Shown piece after piece: positions 1-9,068 of a stretch of 33,095 nucleotides of DNA. Source of the DNA: Tritrichomonas musculus (Eukaryota > Parabasalia > Tritrichomonadida > Tritrichomonadidae); NCBI GenBank assembly GCA_039105265.1, contig JAPFFF010000182.1:1-33095 (forward strand), read 5' to 3'. A program made the translations under genes and the position numbers. How positions within the stretch are numbered: position 1 is the first letter of the stretch; each line of letters starts with the position of its first letter. Below the pieces are notes generated by a model that made no database searches, was not told where the DNA came from, and saw only the letters and a program-made list of their open reading frames with translations.

Positions 1-80
1 AAAATAAAATTACAAATTTTTAAAAAGATGTTTTTATTTTGTTTTAATAGTTTATTTTAATAAATCTGTATGAGTTCAGA

Positions 81-2732
81 TTATATTTGAGTTGGCGATA
101 TTTTACTTGATTCATCTTTTTCAATATATCCTATCCTTTGTAAAAAATAATTGGCTTCTGGATATGTTTTTGCTGCTCTTATGATATAATTCAGACCTTC
201 TTTCTTTCCATTTTCGTCTGAAGGAACAGCATTATATAGTGATTTTCCATATTTGAACTGTGCATATGGGTTCAAAAAAGGTAGATCAGCTGCTTTTTTA
301 TAGTACTTTAATGCTTGCTTCAAATATCCTTTTTTTTTAAGGTTTTTTGCAAATTGTAAGATAGTATTCGCATTTCTTCCTTCGTCTACTTCTTCCTTGC
401 TGAAATAAATGTCATCTATAAAAGGACCAAGAATGTCAAACGCTTCATATCTTTCATGAAATTCCAAATCATTTTGGACTTCGTCATTATTTTTATATAT
501 TTTTTCAATGACGTATACTAGAACATTTTTATTATCCTTTTGTGTGAAATAACCCCTGATCATTACTTTTTGTATATTGAGTGGTTCATTAGGATGAATC
601 TTTTTTTTTACTTTTTTTTGAAATTCGTTAAATGAGTTACAATTTTTCATAATATTGTAAAACTCCCACTCTGACATACCAAGTAATTCATTAACAATTT
701 TAGGCCTTTTGACAAGAAATTCATTTATATTATTATTAAAATCAGTTGGTTTTATAAACATGCATATTTGCGGCATTAGATTCTCTTTAATGGCATCATT
801 TGGATATTTTATATCTTCTTTATTAGATCCGTCAAATTTATTTCGGTCAATATTAATAATATCAAAATAATAAAAATTTTTAATTGCAAAGTGTCCTTCA
901 AAGATGTATGTTGCTCCATCAATCGCTTTGGAGTGTTCTGGTAATCTTTCTTCTGGAATCAGAAAGACGTTATTATAAAATGTGCCTTTTTTGGCCTCAT
1001 TTTTTGAATCATTATATTTCTTTAAAAGCAACTGATAATTTGGTGAAATTTCATTAAGAACAATTGCTTCTGAAACTTGGTCAATTAACATGCAAACAAT
1101 TCCTTTGTATGAATTTAAAAATACTCTTTTGAACAAAATTGGCTTTGAAATGAGGCTATCATCACGGAATAAATTCAGAATTTTATACGAATTCCGATAA
1201 AAGAAGACTGTCACTGTCATCTGATTTGAATCAGTATCAATGACACGCAATTTATAATATAATTTGCCTGTGACTGTTGCATTATCTCTATCAATGTCAA
1301 CAACAAATGCAATCACATTTGTCCATACAATGTCATTTTCATCCATCATGTAATTCCAATTTTCATCCATCATCGTCACGTTTACCATTTTGTATTTGAC
1401 GATATCTTGGAAATTGGTGAATACATGATTATTCAGATTCATTATTCCGGTGCTGTACAACTCTTTGTTAGTTGCAAATCTGAAATATTCTGTTCTCGGA
1501 TTATCAACAACAACTGTCAATATATGATAACGAAAAGTTGATGTACAATTAACTTTTGGTGAGACAATCCACTTGTTTTTGGTCTTGAGAATCTCTCTTT
1601 GCTCATTCGGCAAGTCTCCATACACTCGCAAATTGCTGCGTTTGCCATTTTTATCCAAAATGATATATTTTGTATGGTCTGTCTCTTCTCTTACCTCATA
1701 AACCTTAAAAATTATAGATATGATTCGTGGTACATTATATATTATTGGTATATCATCAAAATCATCAATTAGATTATTATAATAATAGTTTGTAAAATCG
1801 GGTTTGTTAGCATTGTTATTAAAGATATTGTTGGTATTGTTATTAAAGATATTGCTGGCATTATAATTGAGGTTATTGTTAGCATTATTATTAAAGATAT
1901 TGTTAACATTATAATTGAAGTTATTGTTAACATTATAATTGAAGTTATTGTTAACATTATAATTGAAGTTATTGTTAACATTATAATTGAAGTTATTGTT
2001 AACATTATAATCGAAGTTATTGTTAACATTATTATTAAAGATATTGATGGTATTATTATTTAAGTTATTGTTGGTATTATGAATGAAGTTATTGTTGGTA
2101 TTATGAATGAAGTTATTGTTGGTATTATGAATGAAGTTATTGTTGGTATTATGAATGAAGTTATTGTTGGGAGTATTTCCATTGAAATAGGAAATACATT
2201 GGTTGTTTGGTGTTGCATTATTTTGCACTTCATTTTGATTTGTTAAAAAACTGTTTTGAGGCCCTTTTTCAGATAAATCACTTTTATCTTTATTTTGGTT
2301 TGATTGCTCAAGTTGAGCTTTATTTAAATCATCTTCATCATTGTTCTTGCTTTGTTCAGCAACACTATTTGATATAATGCTATCTGTCTCTGTACTTCCA
2401 ATACTTGTTGATACACTTGTGCTGCTTTCAGAACGATTATTTTTCATGAAATAATCTAATTTAACTTTATATTCATGAAATAAAGTTGAATCATAGCCCA
2501 ATTTTTCTGACAACTTTATCATTGGCTCGCATGCTTCTATAACATTTCCCTCGTCAACAGCTAATTGGTAATAATAAATCGCGTCATCACCTTGTTCTTT
2601 ATCTTCGTAATATTTGCCGAGTGAAACTAATGATTTGTAATACTCATCTTCAGAATTTTCATAACGAAGATTCATTGCAATTTTCAAAAAATTTGATGCC
2701 TCAAGCGGTTTATTATTTTTTTTAGCAATCAT
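81..2732 (-). CDS. Sel1-repeat protein with Asn-rich tract and RPA70-like OB folds
   Basis: 883 codons from ATG at 2732 to TAA at 81-83. Seen in order: Sel1/TPR-like helices (residues 1-95, with LVSLGKYYEDKEQGDDA), a Ser/Asn/Gln-rich linker (100-180), an Asn-rich octapeptide tract (186-309), a large globular region (334-750), and Sel1-like helices again (790-865, with KQALKYYKKAADLPF). By eye the globular part resembles the core of the single-strand DNA-binding protein RPA70: DBD-A at about 334-416, DBD-B at 438-565 (NFQDIVKYKMVNV start, VNEISP-like end) and DBD-C at about 605-750, where NELLGMSEWEFYNI matches the helix after the third OB fold. The DBD-C zinc cysteines are not visible. The frame is open upstream into the kinase at 2742-3638 except for one TAA, so this may be the C-terminal part of a kinase-Sel1 gene rather than an independent gene. 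The reading frame is certain; the OB-fold assignment is inference. Confidence 0.8.
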   Translation of the reverse strand: MIAKKNNKPLEASNFLKIAMNLRYENSEDEYYKSLVSLGKYYEDKEQGDDAIYYYQLAVDEGNVIEACEPMIKLSEKLGYDSTLFHEYKVKLDYFMKNNRSESSTSVSTSIGSTETDSIISNSVAEQSKNNDEDDLNKAQLEQSNQNKDKSDLSEKGPQNSFLTNQNEVQNNATPNNQCISYFNGNTPNNNFIHNTNNNFIHNTNNNFIHNTNNNFIHNTNNNLNNNTINIFNNNVNNNFDYNVNNNFNYNVNNNFNYNVNNNFNYNVNNNFNYNVNNIFNNNANNNLNYNASNIFNNNTNNIFNNNANKPDFTNYYYNNLIDDFDDIPIIYNVPRIISIIFKVYEVREETDHTKYIILDKNGKRSNLRVYGDLPNEQREILKTKNKWIVSPKVNCTSTFRYHILTVVVDNPRTEYFRFATNKELYSTGIMNLNNHVFTNFQDIVKYKMVNVTMMDENWNYMMDENDIVWTNVIAFVVDIDRDNATVTGKLYYKLRVIDTDSNQMTVTVFFYRNSYKILNLFRDDSLISKPILFKRVFLNSYKGIVCMLIDQVSEAIVLNEISPNYQLLLKKYNDSKNEAKKGTFYNNVFLIPEERLPEHSKAIDGATYIFEGHFAIKNFYYFDIINIDRNKFDGSNKEDIKYPNDAIKENLMPQICMFIKPTDFNNNINEFLVKRPKIVNELLGMSEWEFYNIMKNCNSFNEFQKKVKKKIHPNEPLNIQKVMIRGYFTQKDNKNVLVYVIEKIYKNNDEVQNDLEFHERYEAFDILGPFIDDIYFSKEEVDEGRNANTILQFAKNLKKKGYLKQALKYYKKAADLPFLNPYAQFKYGKSLYNAVPSDENGKKEGLNYIIRAAKTYPEANYFLQRIGYIEKDESSKISPTQI
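1806..2177 (-). repeat. Asn-rich octapeptide (24-bp) minisatellite inside a CDS
   Basis: About fifteen tandem 24-bp units encode NNNFIHNT-like octapeptides (four near-identical copies) and then NNNFNYNV-like ones (about five), followed by looser NNIFNNNA/T copies. The period is a multiple of three, so the frame is kept when the copy number changes. The blocks of identical neighbours indicate recent local slippage or duplication. It separates the Sel1 part from the OB-fold-like part and is probably a disordered linker. Confidence 0.9.
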
Positions 2733-2744
2733 TCCTTTTTCTTA
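2733..2744 (-). other. Single in-frame TAA joining kinase and Sel1 reading frames
   Basis: On the minus strand the kinase ends ...TGG GGC CAA ATT TAT TAA and the next codons are GAA AAA GGA ATG in the same frame. The translation reads WGQIY, stop, EKGMIAKKN. This is the typical start of a Sel1 repeat (LGxxYExG...) interrupted by a stop codon. The two reading frames are therefore one gene with a nonsense codon, a very recent split, or a readthrough site. A sequencing error is also possible. Confidence 0.85.
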
Positions 2745-3638
2745 ATAAATTTGGCCCCAGTTGTCACTTTTTTCTGGCGTCTTTATCACCATTTTTGCTG
2801 GTTTGTAATTATTTAGAAATTTTACATAGTTTTTAAAATTATTATCATTGACTCCTGGGAGATGATTATTTTCAAGTATTCTTGATATTTCTGCAGACGT
2901 TGGTCTATTGTTTTTATCATCCATAAGACAGTCATTAATCAACTTTTTGAATACTTTATATTCGACTTTTTTAAACATTTCATTTTTGTCCAAACTTTGC
3001 TTGAAATTAAATCCCGTTTTAAAGACTTTGTTTACAATCACCGAATATATTAAATTACCAAAAGAATACACATCTATCTCAGGCCCATAATCAAAACTTG
3101 GATCTTCTTTTAATAGTTCGGGTGCCATGTCTCTTATTGTTCCACATTGTCGCGAGTGTATCTCTCCTTTAAATGTGAATTTGGACAAATTGAAATCATT
3201 GATGATTGGATGCAAGTTGTCATCTAACAAAACATTTTCAGGTTTCAAGTCTCGAACAAGTACATTATATGAATGAAAAATTTCTAAACCTTTTGAAATG
3301 CCAAATAAGATTATTTGCTTTTGATCTGGTGATAATTTGTTTTTGGTAATGTATCCTGATAAAGATCCTTTTTCCATAAAATCAGTAAATATCTGAAGTG
3401 AATCAATAGCACTCCATCCTTTTAATTGCAATATAGTAGGATAGTTAATTGTACAAATGTGTATTTCTCTTAAAAAAAAGATAACATTTTCATAGTTTTC
3501 GTTTTTATATATTTTTCCAGCATATTGTTTCCCAGATTTTTTCTCTGTATATATAAACACATCTCCAAAACCTCCTCCATCTAATCTTTCTGGAGGCGCA
3601 AATTCAGTTGGATCTTTTAAATATTGCGATATATCCAT
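2742..3638 (-). CDS. TKL-like Ser/Thr protein kinase (DFN variant)
   Basis: 298 aa from ATG at 3638. A complete kinase domain is visible: Gly-rich loop GGGFGDV (residues 21-27), ATP-binding Lys42 in YAGKIY, helix-C Glu58 in LREIH, catalytic loop VRDLKPEN (128-135; Asp130, Lys132, Asn135), magnesium motif DFN (148-150) instead of DFG, MAPE (171-174), and the IDVYSFG segment (188-194). His of HRD is Val. Catalytic Lys, Asp and Asn are kept, so activity is possible although the DFG Gly is lost. In trichomonads such kinases often carry C-terminal Sel1 repeats; here the Sel1 part follows in the same frame after one TAA. The substrate is unknown. The fold is certain; activity is not. Confidence 0.92.
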   Translation of the reverse strand: MDISQYLKDPTEFAPPERLDGGGFGDVFIYTEKKSGKQYAGKIYKNENYENVIFFLREIHICTINYPTILQLKGWSAIDSLQIFTDFMEKGSLSGYITKNKLSPDQKQIILFGISKGLEIFHSYNVLVRDLKPENVLLDDNLHPIINDFNLSKFTFKGEIHSRQCGTIRDMAPELLKEDPSFDYGPEIDVYSFGNLIYSVIVNKVFKTGFNFKQSLDKNEMFKKVEYKVFKKLINDCLMDDKNNRPTSAEISRILENNHLPGVNDNNFKNYVKFLNNYKPAKMVIKTPEKSDNWGQIY

Positions 3639-3928
3639 TTCTAAAAATTGAATTGTTTATTGTTATTCCTCTCAATTTTTTCTTTTCAAATTTAAGATTT
3701 ATAATTTTACAAATATTTCTTGATGGAATATTAATATTTTTTTAATATTCTTGCACATTTAATTATTAATATAGATTTAATATATATATTCAATATTTTA
3801 AATCAATCCAAAAGCATCAATTAGGAGTTATATCAATATGAATGAAACTCTTTGAGTTCATTTAAACCAAAAATTCACAAAGTGTTTATTTAATAAAATA
3901 AATAAAAAGATCAGTGATATGTATATTT

Positions 3929-6448
3929 TTATTCAGGTTTGATAATTTTGACATTTTGATTTTTATTAATTCCAATTGATTTACAATTTAATGATTTCGC
4001 TGATGTTTCAATCTGCTGCAATGATTGGCATCTAATAAATGCATTTAACCTAATTGATGTTTTTGGATTTAAAATTGTAACTTTTTCAAGCGAAGAACAT
4101 CCCAGGAATGCAAATCTGTCGATTGTTTCTACAGATCGAGGAATTGTTACATTTGTCAGTAATATGCATAATTTGAATGAGTTTTTCCCGATATAAGTAA
4201 CATTCTGTGGTATTTCAATTTCAGTTAATGAAGAGCACTTTTCAAATGCGTTGTTTTCAATAGATTTTACACTTTCTGGAATTTTAATGCTTTTCAATGA
4301 TGAACAGCCATTGAAAAGTGACTCTGGAATTGATGTCATTGAAGAAGGAATTTCAATTTCAATCAATGAACAGCATCCTTCAAATGCTCCACTTTCAAAA
4401 TTAGTAACAGAAGGAGGGAAAGCCAAACTCGTTAATGATGAGCAATCTTGGAAAGCAAATTCAGGTATTTTGCCAATTGAAGAAGGCAATGAAAATGTCA
4501 CTTTTGACAATGCTGTGCACTTGCTGAAGATGTATTTGCCAATCGATGTGATCGAAGAAGGAATTTCAATTTCATTTAAAGAAGAACATCCTTCAAAAAC
4601 TCCTTTTCCAAGCTTCTTTACTGATGAAGGAATTGTCACTTTTTTCAATGAAGTACATTTGCTGAAGGCGTACTTTCTAATCATTGTTACAGAAGGAGGA
4701 ATTTCAATTTCATCTAATGATGAACATTCATTAAAAATGCCAATTTCAAGCCTCTTTATTGATGAAGGAATTGTCACTTTTTTCAATGAAGTACATTTGC
4801 TGAATGCAAACTGTTCAATTGATGTGATTGATGAAGGAATTTCAACTTCAGTTAACGAGCTGCAGCCCTCAAATGAATACTCAGAAATCGTTTGTAAAGA
4901 AAACGGAATTTCAATCTTGGTCAAAGCCGAGCATCCTCTAAATGAGAAGTTGCCAATGATGTGGAACATTGATGGTAACTTCAGCTCCTCAAATGAAATG
5001 CAATCATTGAAGAATAAATTACAAATAACAAAAATTTTTGAATGAATAGAAAATTCTTTCAACTTTGGACAGTTATCAATTGAAATTTCAGCTGAGGTGA
5101 AATTTTCTGCCAAAATGGTGAATTTGGTCAATAAAGGACAATTTTCAATTGATAAAAGTTTTATTAAACTGACATTTGAAGGAATTGACAATTCGGTCAA
5201 TTTTTTACAATCTTTTAAATTAATTATTTCACTATTTACTTCTGGTTGGGATAGTAAAAATGAAGTAATATCTTGATTATTATTAGCAGCAGCGATATTC
5301 AAAGGTGTTTTATTTTTTTTATTATATTCAATTTCATCTTTCAAATTTATTTTTCCTGTTTTAAAGAGAATTTGAATCAATGACAAATAATCATATTTAC
5401 ATAAGAAATAAGATATAATTGAAAAGTCCATGTTTTCTGCCATCAACTCATAATTATAATATTTGAATATTTCTTTGGCAGATCGTTCTGGTTTTATTCT
5501 ATTTTCATAATTATTTTTGACATAATTTGCGATATCGTTGTGATGGCATTTGATTGCCTCCATGTAAATTTCGTTATAATTAATCAATCTTTTAATTGTA
5601 AATTCTTCTTCAATAAGGTGAATTATTTCTGCATTTTGACCATGAACCGCATATAGAAAAATTGAATGGTTTATTTCAACTTTATTTATTCTCAAAAATT
5701 GAAAAATTTGAATTGATCCAAAAAATGCCGCGTATTCAATTAGCGACGGTTGTCTGTCAACTAAAAATGAGTTTGTTTCAAATATTGACCTCTTGATTTG
5801 AGTGGTCAGTGGAATATTCGCTTGATTCACATGTGAAACAAATTCTTCAACCGCGTCATTTCGTATCAATGAGCAAATGTAAGAGTCATTTTCGCCAATT
5901 CGACGTTTTTCTTCAAAATTTTCAATCAAGGCTGGATTTTTGCATATTTTATTCATTAAAATAGTAAGTCCAAATACAAAATCATCTGTCGTGTCTTTGC
6001 TAAAAAACGGTTCAACTTCTGGAAGAAAGTAAAAAAAATCATGAATCGATTTAACTCCAAATTTTTCAACGATAAAAGCCGAAAATGAATAGTCTTTTGG
6101 AATAATGCCTTCTTCAATGTAATAAAGGAGAATGCGCTTGCTTTTGTAGAAAATTTCTAGCATTTCGGAAATTGAAAAGCTCTGTTTGATTTGATTTTCT
6201 AAAAATGAAAGAATTTGAAATATTTTGCTGAAAAAGTTTGGCTGTCGATGATGGTTGCTCGATATGCTCACAATCAAATGAAGGAATTCTCGCAGTTCTA
6301 TCCTATTTTCTGGTATTTGATGTGATGAGAGAAATTCACTTATGTTTTGAAAACCAACTTCAGTATCATCTTTATTATCCAAAAATGAAAGAGTAAGATC
6401 ATAAAGTTCTCCTTTTGATTCGAAATATTCTTGTATTTCTTGATTCAT
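3929..6448 (-). CDS. Ankyrin/DUF3447-like plus BspA-type LRR protein
   Basis: 839 aa, ATG at 6448, TAA at 3929. Residues 1-200 are a helical region of the kind that precedes ankyrin repeats in trichomonad DUF3447 proteins. Residues 233-300 contain the family's ankyrin-like signature (SLIEYAAFFGSIQIFQFL, then FLYAVHGQNAEIIHLIEE), and another ankyrin repeat is at 378-402 (KTPLNIAAANNNQDITSFLL). From about 408 to 825 there are BspA/TpLRR repeats of about 23 residues with the pattern CSSLxxIxIPxSVTxIxxxAFxx. The repeats are well diverged from each other, unlike those in the tandem array. No signal peptide or transmembrane segment is seen, so a cytoplasmic location or unconventional export is possible. 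BspA-type LRRs mediate protein binding and, in some proteins, adhesion. Looks intact. Confidence 0.92.
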   Translation of the reverse strand: MNQEIQEYFESKGELYDLTLSFLDNKDDTEVGFQNISEFLSSHQIPENRIELREFLHLIVSISSNHHRQPNFFSKIFQILSFLENQIKQSFSISEMLEIFYKSKRILLYYIEEGIIPKDYSFSAFIVEKFGVKSIHDFFYFLPEVEPFFSKDTTDDFVFGLTILMNKICKNPALIENFEEKRRIGENDSYICSLIRNDAVEEFVSHVNQANIPLTTQIKRSIFETNSFLVDRQPSLIEYAAFFGSIQIFQFLRINKVEINHSIFLYAVHGQNAEIIHLIEEEFTIKRLINYNEIYMEAIKCHHNDIANYVKNNYENRIKPERSAKEIFKYYNYELMAENMDFSIISYFLCKYDYLSLIQILFKTGKINLKDEIEYNKKNKTPLNIAAANNNQDITSFLLSQPEVNSEIINLKDCKKLTELSIPSNVSLIKLLSIENCPLLTKFTILAENFTSAEISIDNCPKLKEFSIHSKIFVICNLFFNDCISFEELKLPSMFHIIGNFSFRGCSALTKIEIPFSLQTISEYSFEGCSSLTEVEIPSSITSIEQFAFSKCTSLKKVTIPSSIKRLEIGIFNECSSLDEIEIPPSVTMIRKYAFSKCTSLKKVTIPSSVKKLGKGVFEGCSSLNEIEIPSSITSIGKYIFSKCTALSKVTFSLPSSIGKIPEFAFQDCSSLTSLAFPPSVTNFESGAFEGCCSLIEIEIPSSMTSIPESLFNGCSSLKSIKIPESVKSIENNAFEKCSSLTEIEIPQNVTYIGKNSFKLCILLTNVTIPRSVETIDRFAFLGCSSLEKVTILNPKTSIRLNAFIRCQSLQQIETSAKSLNCKSIGINKNQNVKIIKPE

Positions 6449-6767
6449 TTATCTGAAAATTTAAAAAAATTGAATGAAAATGACCAAAAACGATTGTTTT
6501 TAATTCAATCTTTATAGAAAAGTTTTTAATAAAAATAAATTGTGAGATCATTGAAAATGGGAAATTATTTTTTTTGTCAACTCTCTTTATTTAAATTATT
6601 GCATAATTCAACAAGTGAACTTCCCTTAAGTAGCATTGCTAATTAATTAAAAAATGAGAATTAAAAAAAGTGAATCCATATTATCTTTCAATATTGAAAG
6701 ATAATTAGCTAAATCAATAGATTTATTCTTATTAAAAAAGAAATTTCATTTAAAGTCATTTCTTTTG
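6449..6767. other. Intergenic region with perfect palindrome
   Basis: Lies between the 3' end of the gene at 6768-8762 and the 5' end of the gene at 3929-6448, both on the minus strand. No coding signal was seen. It holds the 24-bp palindrome at 6681-6704 and AT-rich sequence. A TCA-type initiator just before the ATG at 6448 is not clear (TTTTCAGATAAATG is the closest). Confidence 0.6.
6681..6704. repeat. Perfect 24-bp palindrome
   Basis: The half-site TTATCTTTCAAT is followed directly by its exact reverse complement, with no loop. It could be a dimeric regulator site, a cruciform or hairpin, or a chance event in AT-rich DNA. It sits about 230 nt upstream of the ATG at 6448. Confidence 0.85.
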
Positions 6768-8762
6768 TTAAAAACCAAAAATTGTTTTCATCATCTGTTC
6801 TCTATTATTAGACGTTTCACAATATGGCAAATTGTATATTTTACATTGTTCTTTAATTTTTTTACTTATCTCCACTATGTCAGCACATTCATTCTCATTT
6901 TCTTCCTCCGTTATATAATATGTATAATCCTTAGGTGTATCATACTTCTTTAATAGTTCAAATCTTTCTTCTGGTGTCACATCAGACGTGCCGAGGTAGT
7001 AAATATCGCAAACAGACGGATCTATATATTGAACATAATGTTCTGGTAATAGTTGGAATATGTCAATAACCATTCCATAGTCGCATTCATTGTATTCACC
7101 GCTGTCCATCATTGCCCGAATGAAGGGAGCCATTTTGGAGCTAATAAAATGAATATTTCCCCACAAATCTGTTTGTGCATCTGAGTTAACGCCAGTCTCT
7201 GGGAAAACATTTTCAATTCCAGCAATAATTGAATCAAAGCTAATGTGTTGGTATCCAAAACATTTAGATATTTTTTGTGAAATTGTGCTTTTCCCAGATC
7301 TTGGAACACCAGCAATTATAATGTGCTTTTTCAAAGAAATCTTCCTATTTTCTATTGTTAAATTCACATCTGGACTTCTGTGAGAATAATAAAATTCAAT
7401 GTATTGTTGGTAGATTGGATCTTTTGGATGAAAGAATGCAATTTTTATTTTGTCATCAACTTGAATGAAATACTTTTCAAATGATTCTTTATTATGAATT
7501 AGAGATTGAAAATTTAATGTAAAATCTAGAATTAGATCTGAAATAGATGGACGAAGTTGTGCAAACTTAGATGTGCATCGTTCATATATTTGCCAAAGTG
7601 CAGAATACTTGTCATCAAAATGTTTAATATTGGACAAACTTTCTCCTTCATTCATCACGTAATAAATGAACTGTCCAAGTGCATAAATGTCACTTTTAAT
7701 TGAAAATCCTTTTGACTTCACTTCAGGAGCAACATAAAAACAATTTTCATATCCATCTTTATCATATTCCATTCGATCAAAGTCAAAGATAACTGCATTT
7801 TTGTTTTGGTCAATTACAACGTTTCTCGGACACAAGTCACGCAAAATGCAATTATTTTTATGGACATGTTCAACAGCAAGCATGATTTCATAGATGATTG
7901 TGATTTTATCGTCTTCTGTTAAATTAATTCTTTTTATGTTTTCCAGATTTTCGCCTTTGATGAATTCACTGCAAATGAAATATGTGTCTTTAATTGTTCC
8001 TCTGAAATTTGCTAAAAATGGATGAAAAAGTGACCAATATTTGTTGATGTCCATTTGTACGAATTGATTTGATTCATTTGGCCTTTTAATCATCATTAAT
8101 TCTTCTCGTTCAATATGATAAATTAAAGAATAATTAAATAATTTATCAATCCTAATTTGTCGTAATTGAATGAAATCATTTTCATGAATTTTTGATTCAA
8201 AAATTTTGTTTTTTGAATTGAAAAAATTTTCAATTCTATCATTGTTTAATTTGAGATAGCTTTTTTTGATTAGGTAGGCTGATATGCATGATCTTATATC
8301 TTTCCATATTTCATCAATAAACGGTGTTGATTGTTCAAGACAAAAATTTTTATCAAAATTAGAAATTTCTTCAAAAAAATTTGAATCAGATTGAATTTCA
8401 TTATATAAAATATTGATGCTTTGATTAAAGTCTTTTTGTGTATTTGAAAGAAAGCAAATATTCATGTTTGAATGCGTAGAAAAAAGAGGAGAGAGCAAAA
8501 AAAGTGAGAGTTGCTTAATTATGATTACCGTTTTTTGAAAACTTATAATGAAATGCATCTCTTGCGTTTTTTGATCTGGGATATTGCATTGGTTGATAAT
8601 TATAATATTCGATTCTTTTATGTTTTGAAGTATATTTGAATTCTTATCAAATTGAAAACTTTTTGTAATATAAAGAAAAGAATAGTTTTGAATAATCCTT
8701 TCTAATATTTTATTGTGGATTTTTATTGGATTATTTATCAAAGCAAACAATTTGCTTAACAT
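6768..8762 (-). CDS. Degenerate protein kinase fused to P-loop kinase
   Basis: 664 aa, ATG at 8762. Residues 1-195 are a helical region shared in character with the decayed neighbour at 9069 (SAYLIKK versus SAFLIRR). Residues 198-415 form a protein-kinase fold: the Gly-rich loop is unrecognisable, Lys226 in MMIKR is present, the catalytic loop is LRDLCPRN (Asp309 and Asn314 kept, the usual Lys is Cys311), the magnesium motif is DFD (327-329), then VAPE (344-347) and SDIYALG. This suggests a weak or dead kinase. Residues 478-664 are a P-loop domain with Walker A GVPRSGKS (485-492) followed by GYQHISFDSIIAGIENVFPE, typical of small bacterial adenylate-kinase-like or 2-phosphoglycerate-kinase-like proteins. 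The second substrate is unknown. The frame is continuous across both domains, so this is a genuine fusion in this sequence. The bacterial origin of the C-terminus is inference. Confidence 0.88.
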   Translation of the reverse strand: MLSKLFALINNPIKIHNKILERIIQNYSFLYITKSFQFDKNSNILQNIKESNIIIINQCNIPDQKTQEMHFIISFQKTVIIIKQLSLFLLSPLFSTHSNMNICFLSNTQKDFNQSINILYNEIQSDSNFFEEISNFDKNFCLEQSTPFIDEIWKDIRSCISAYLIKKSYLKLNNDRIENFFNSKNKIFESKIHENDFIQLRQIRIDKLFNYSLIYHIEREELMMIKRPNESNQFVQMDINKYWSLFHPFLANFRGTIKDTYFICSEFIKGENLENIKRINLTEDDKITIIYEIMLAVEHVHKNNCILRDLCPRNVVIDQNKNAVIFDFDRMEYDKDGYENCFYVAPEVKSKGFSIKSDIYALGQFIYYVMNEGESLSNIKHFDDKYSALWQIYERCTSKFAQLRPSISDLILDFTLNFQSLIHNKESFEKYFIQVDDKIKIAFFHPKDPIYQQYIEFYYSHRSPDVNLTIENRKISLKKHIIIAGVPRSGKSTISQKISKCFGYQHISFDSIIAGIENVFPETGVNSDAQTDLWGNIHFISSKMAPFIRAMMDSGEYNECDYGMVIDIFQLLPEHYVQYIDPSVCDIYYLGTSDVTPEERFELLKKYDTPKDYTYYITEEENENECADIVEISKKIKEQCKIYNLPYCETSNNREQMMKTIFGF

Positions 8763-9068
8763 ACAATTTTATCAAATTTAATAAAATACTGACATGCTAT
8801 ATGAAATATCAATATTTTTTATTTTCAATAATTATTCTTTTTGAATGACGTAAACTATTGAATAGAACCTTCATAAAACTTTTTCATTCAAATTTCCTAT
8901 TTGATTTTTTCAACCAGTATAAAATATCCAAGTATTTAATTAACTCAAAATGATTAATTAGGATGAAGATAATTATTTTATGAGAATTATGAGTCTTCTT
9001 TATTCAAATTTCTTAAACAATTTCATTTTATTACATATGAAATAGTACCAAGTTCATATTGTAATTAT
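8763..9068. other. Divergent intergenic region
   Basis: About 300 bp between head-to-head kinase-family genes. AT-rich, with no open frame worth calling and no clear initiator beside either start. A TCATA close to the initiator consensus lies roughly 40 nt upstream of the ATG at 8762. Confidence 0.5.

Noticed and set aside
2700-2760. Intron explaining the stop between kinase and Sel1 frames
   Set aside because: No trichomonad-type GTAYGT donor or ACTAACACACAG branch/acceptor is seen near the stop, and the frame is continuous on both sides.
6765-6953. Small hydrophobic plus-strand frame opposite the end of the 664-aa gene
   Set aside because: Antisense to conserved C-terminal P-loop-domain codons; its hydrophobicity follows from AT-rich antisense sequence.
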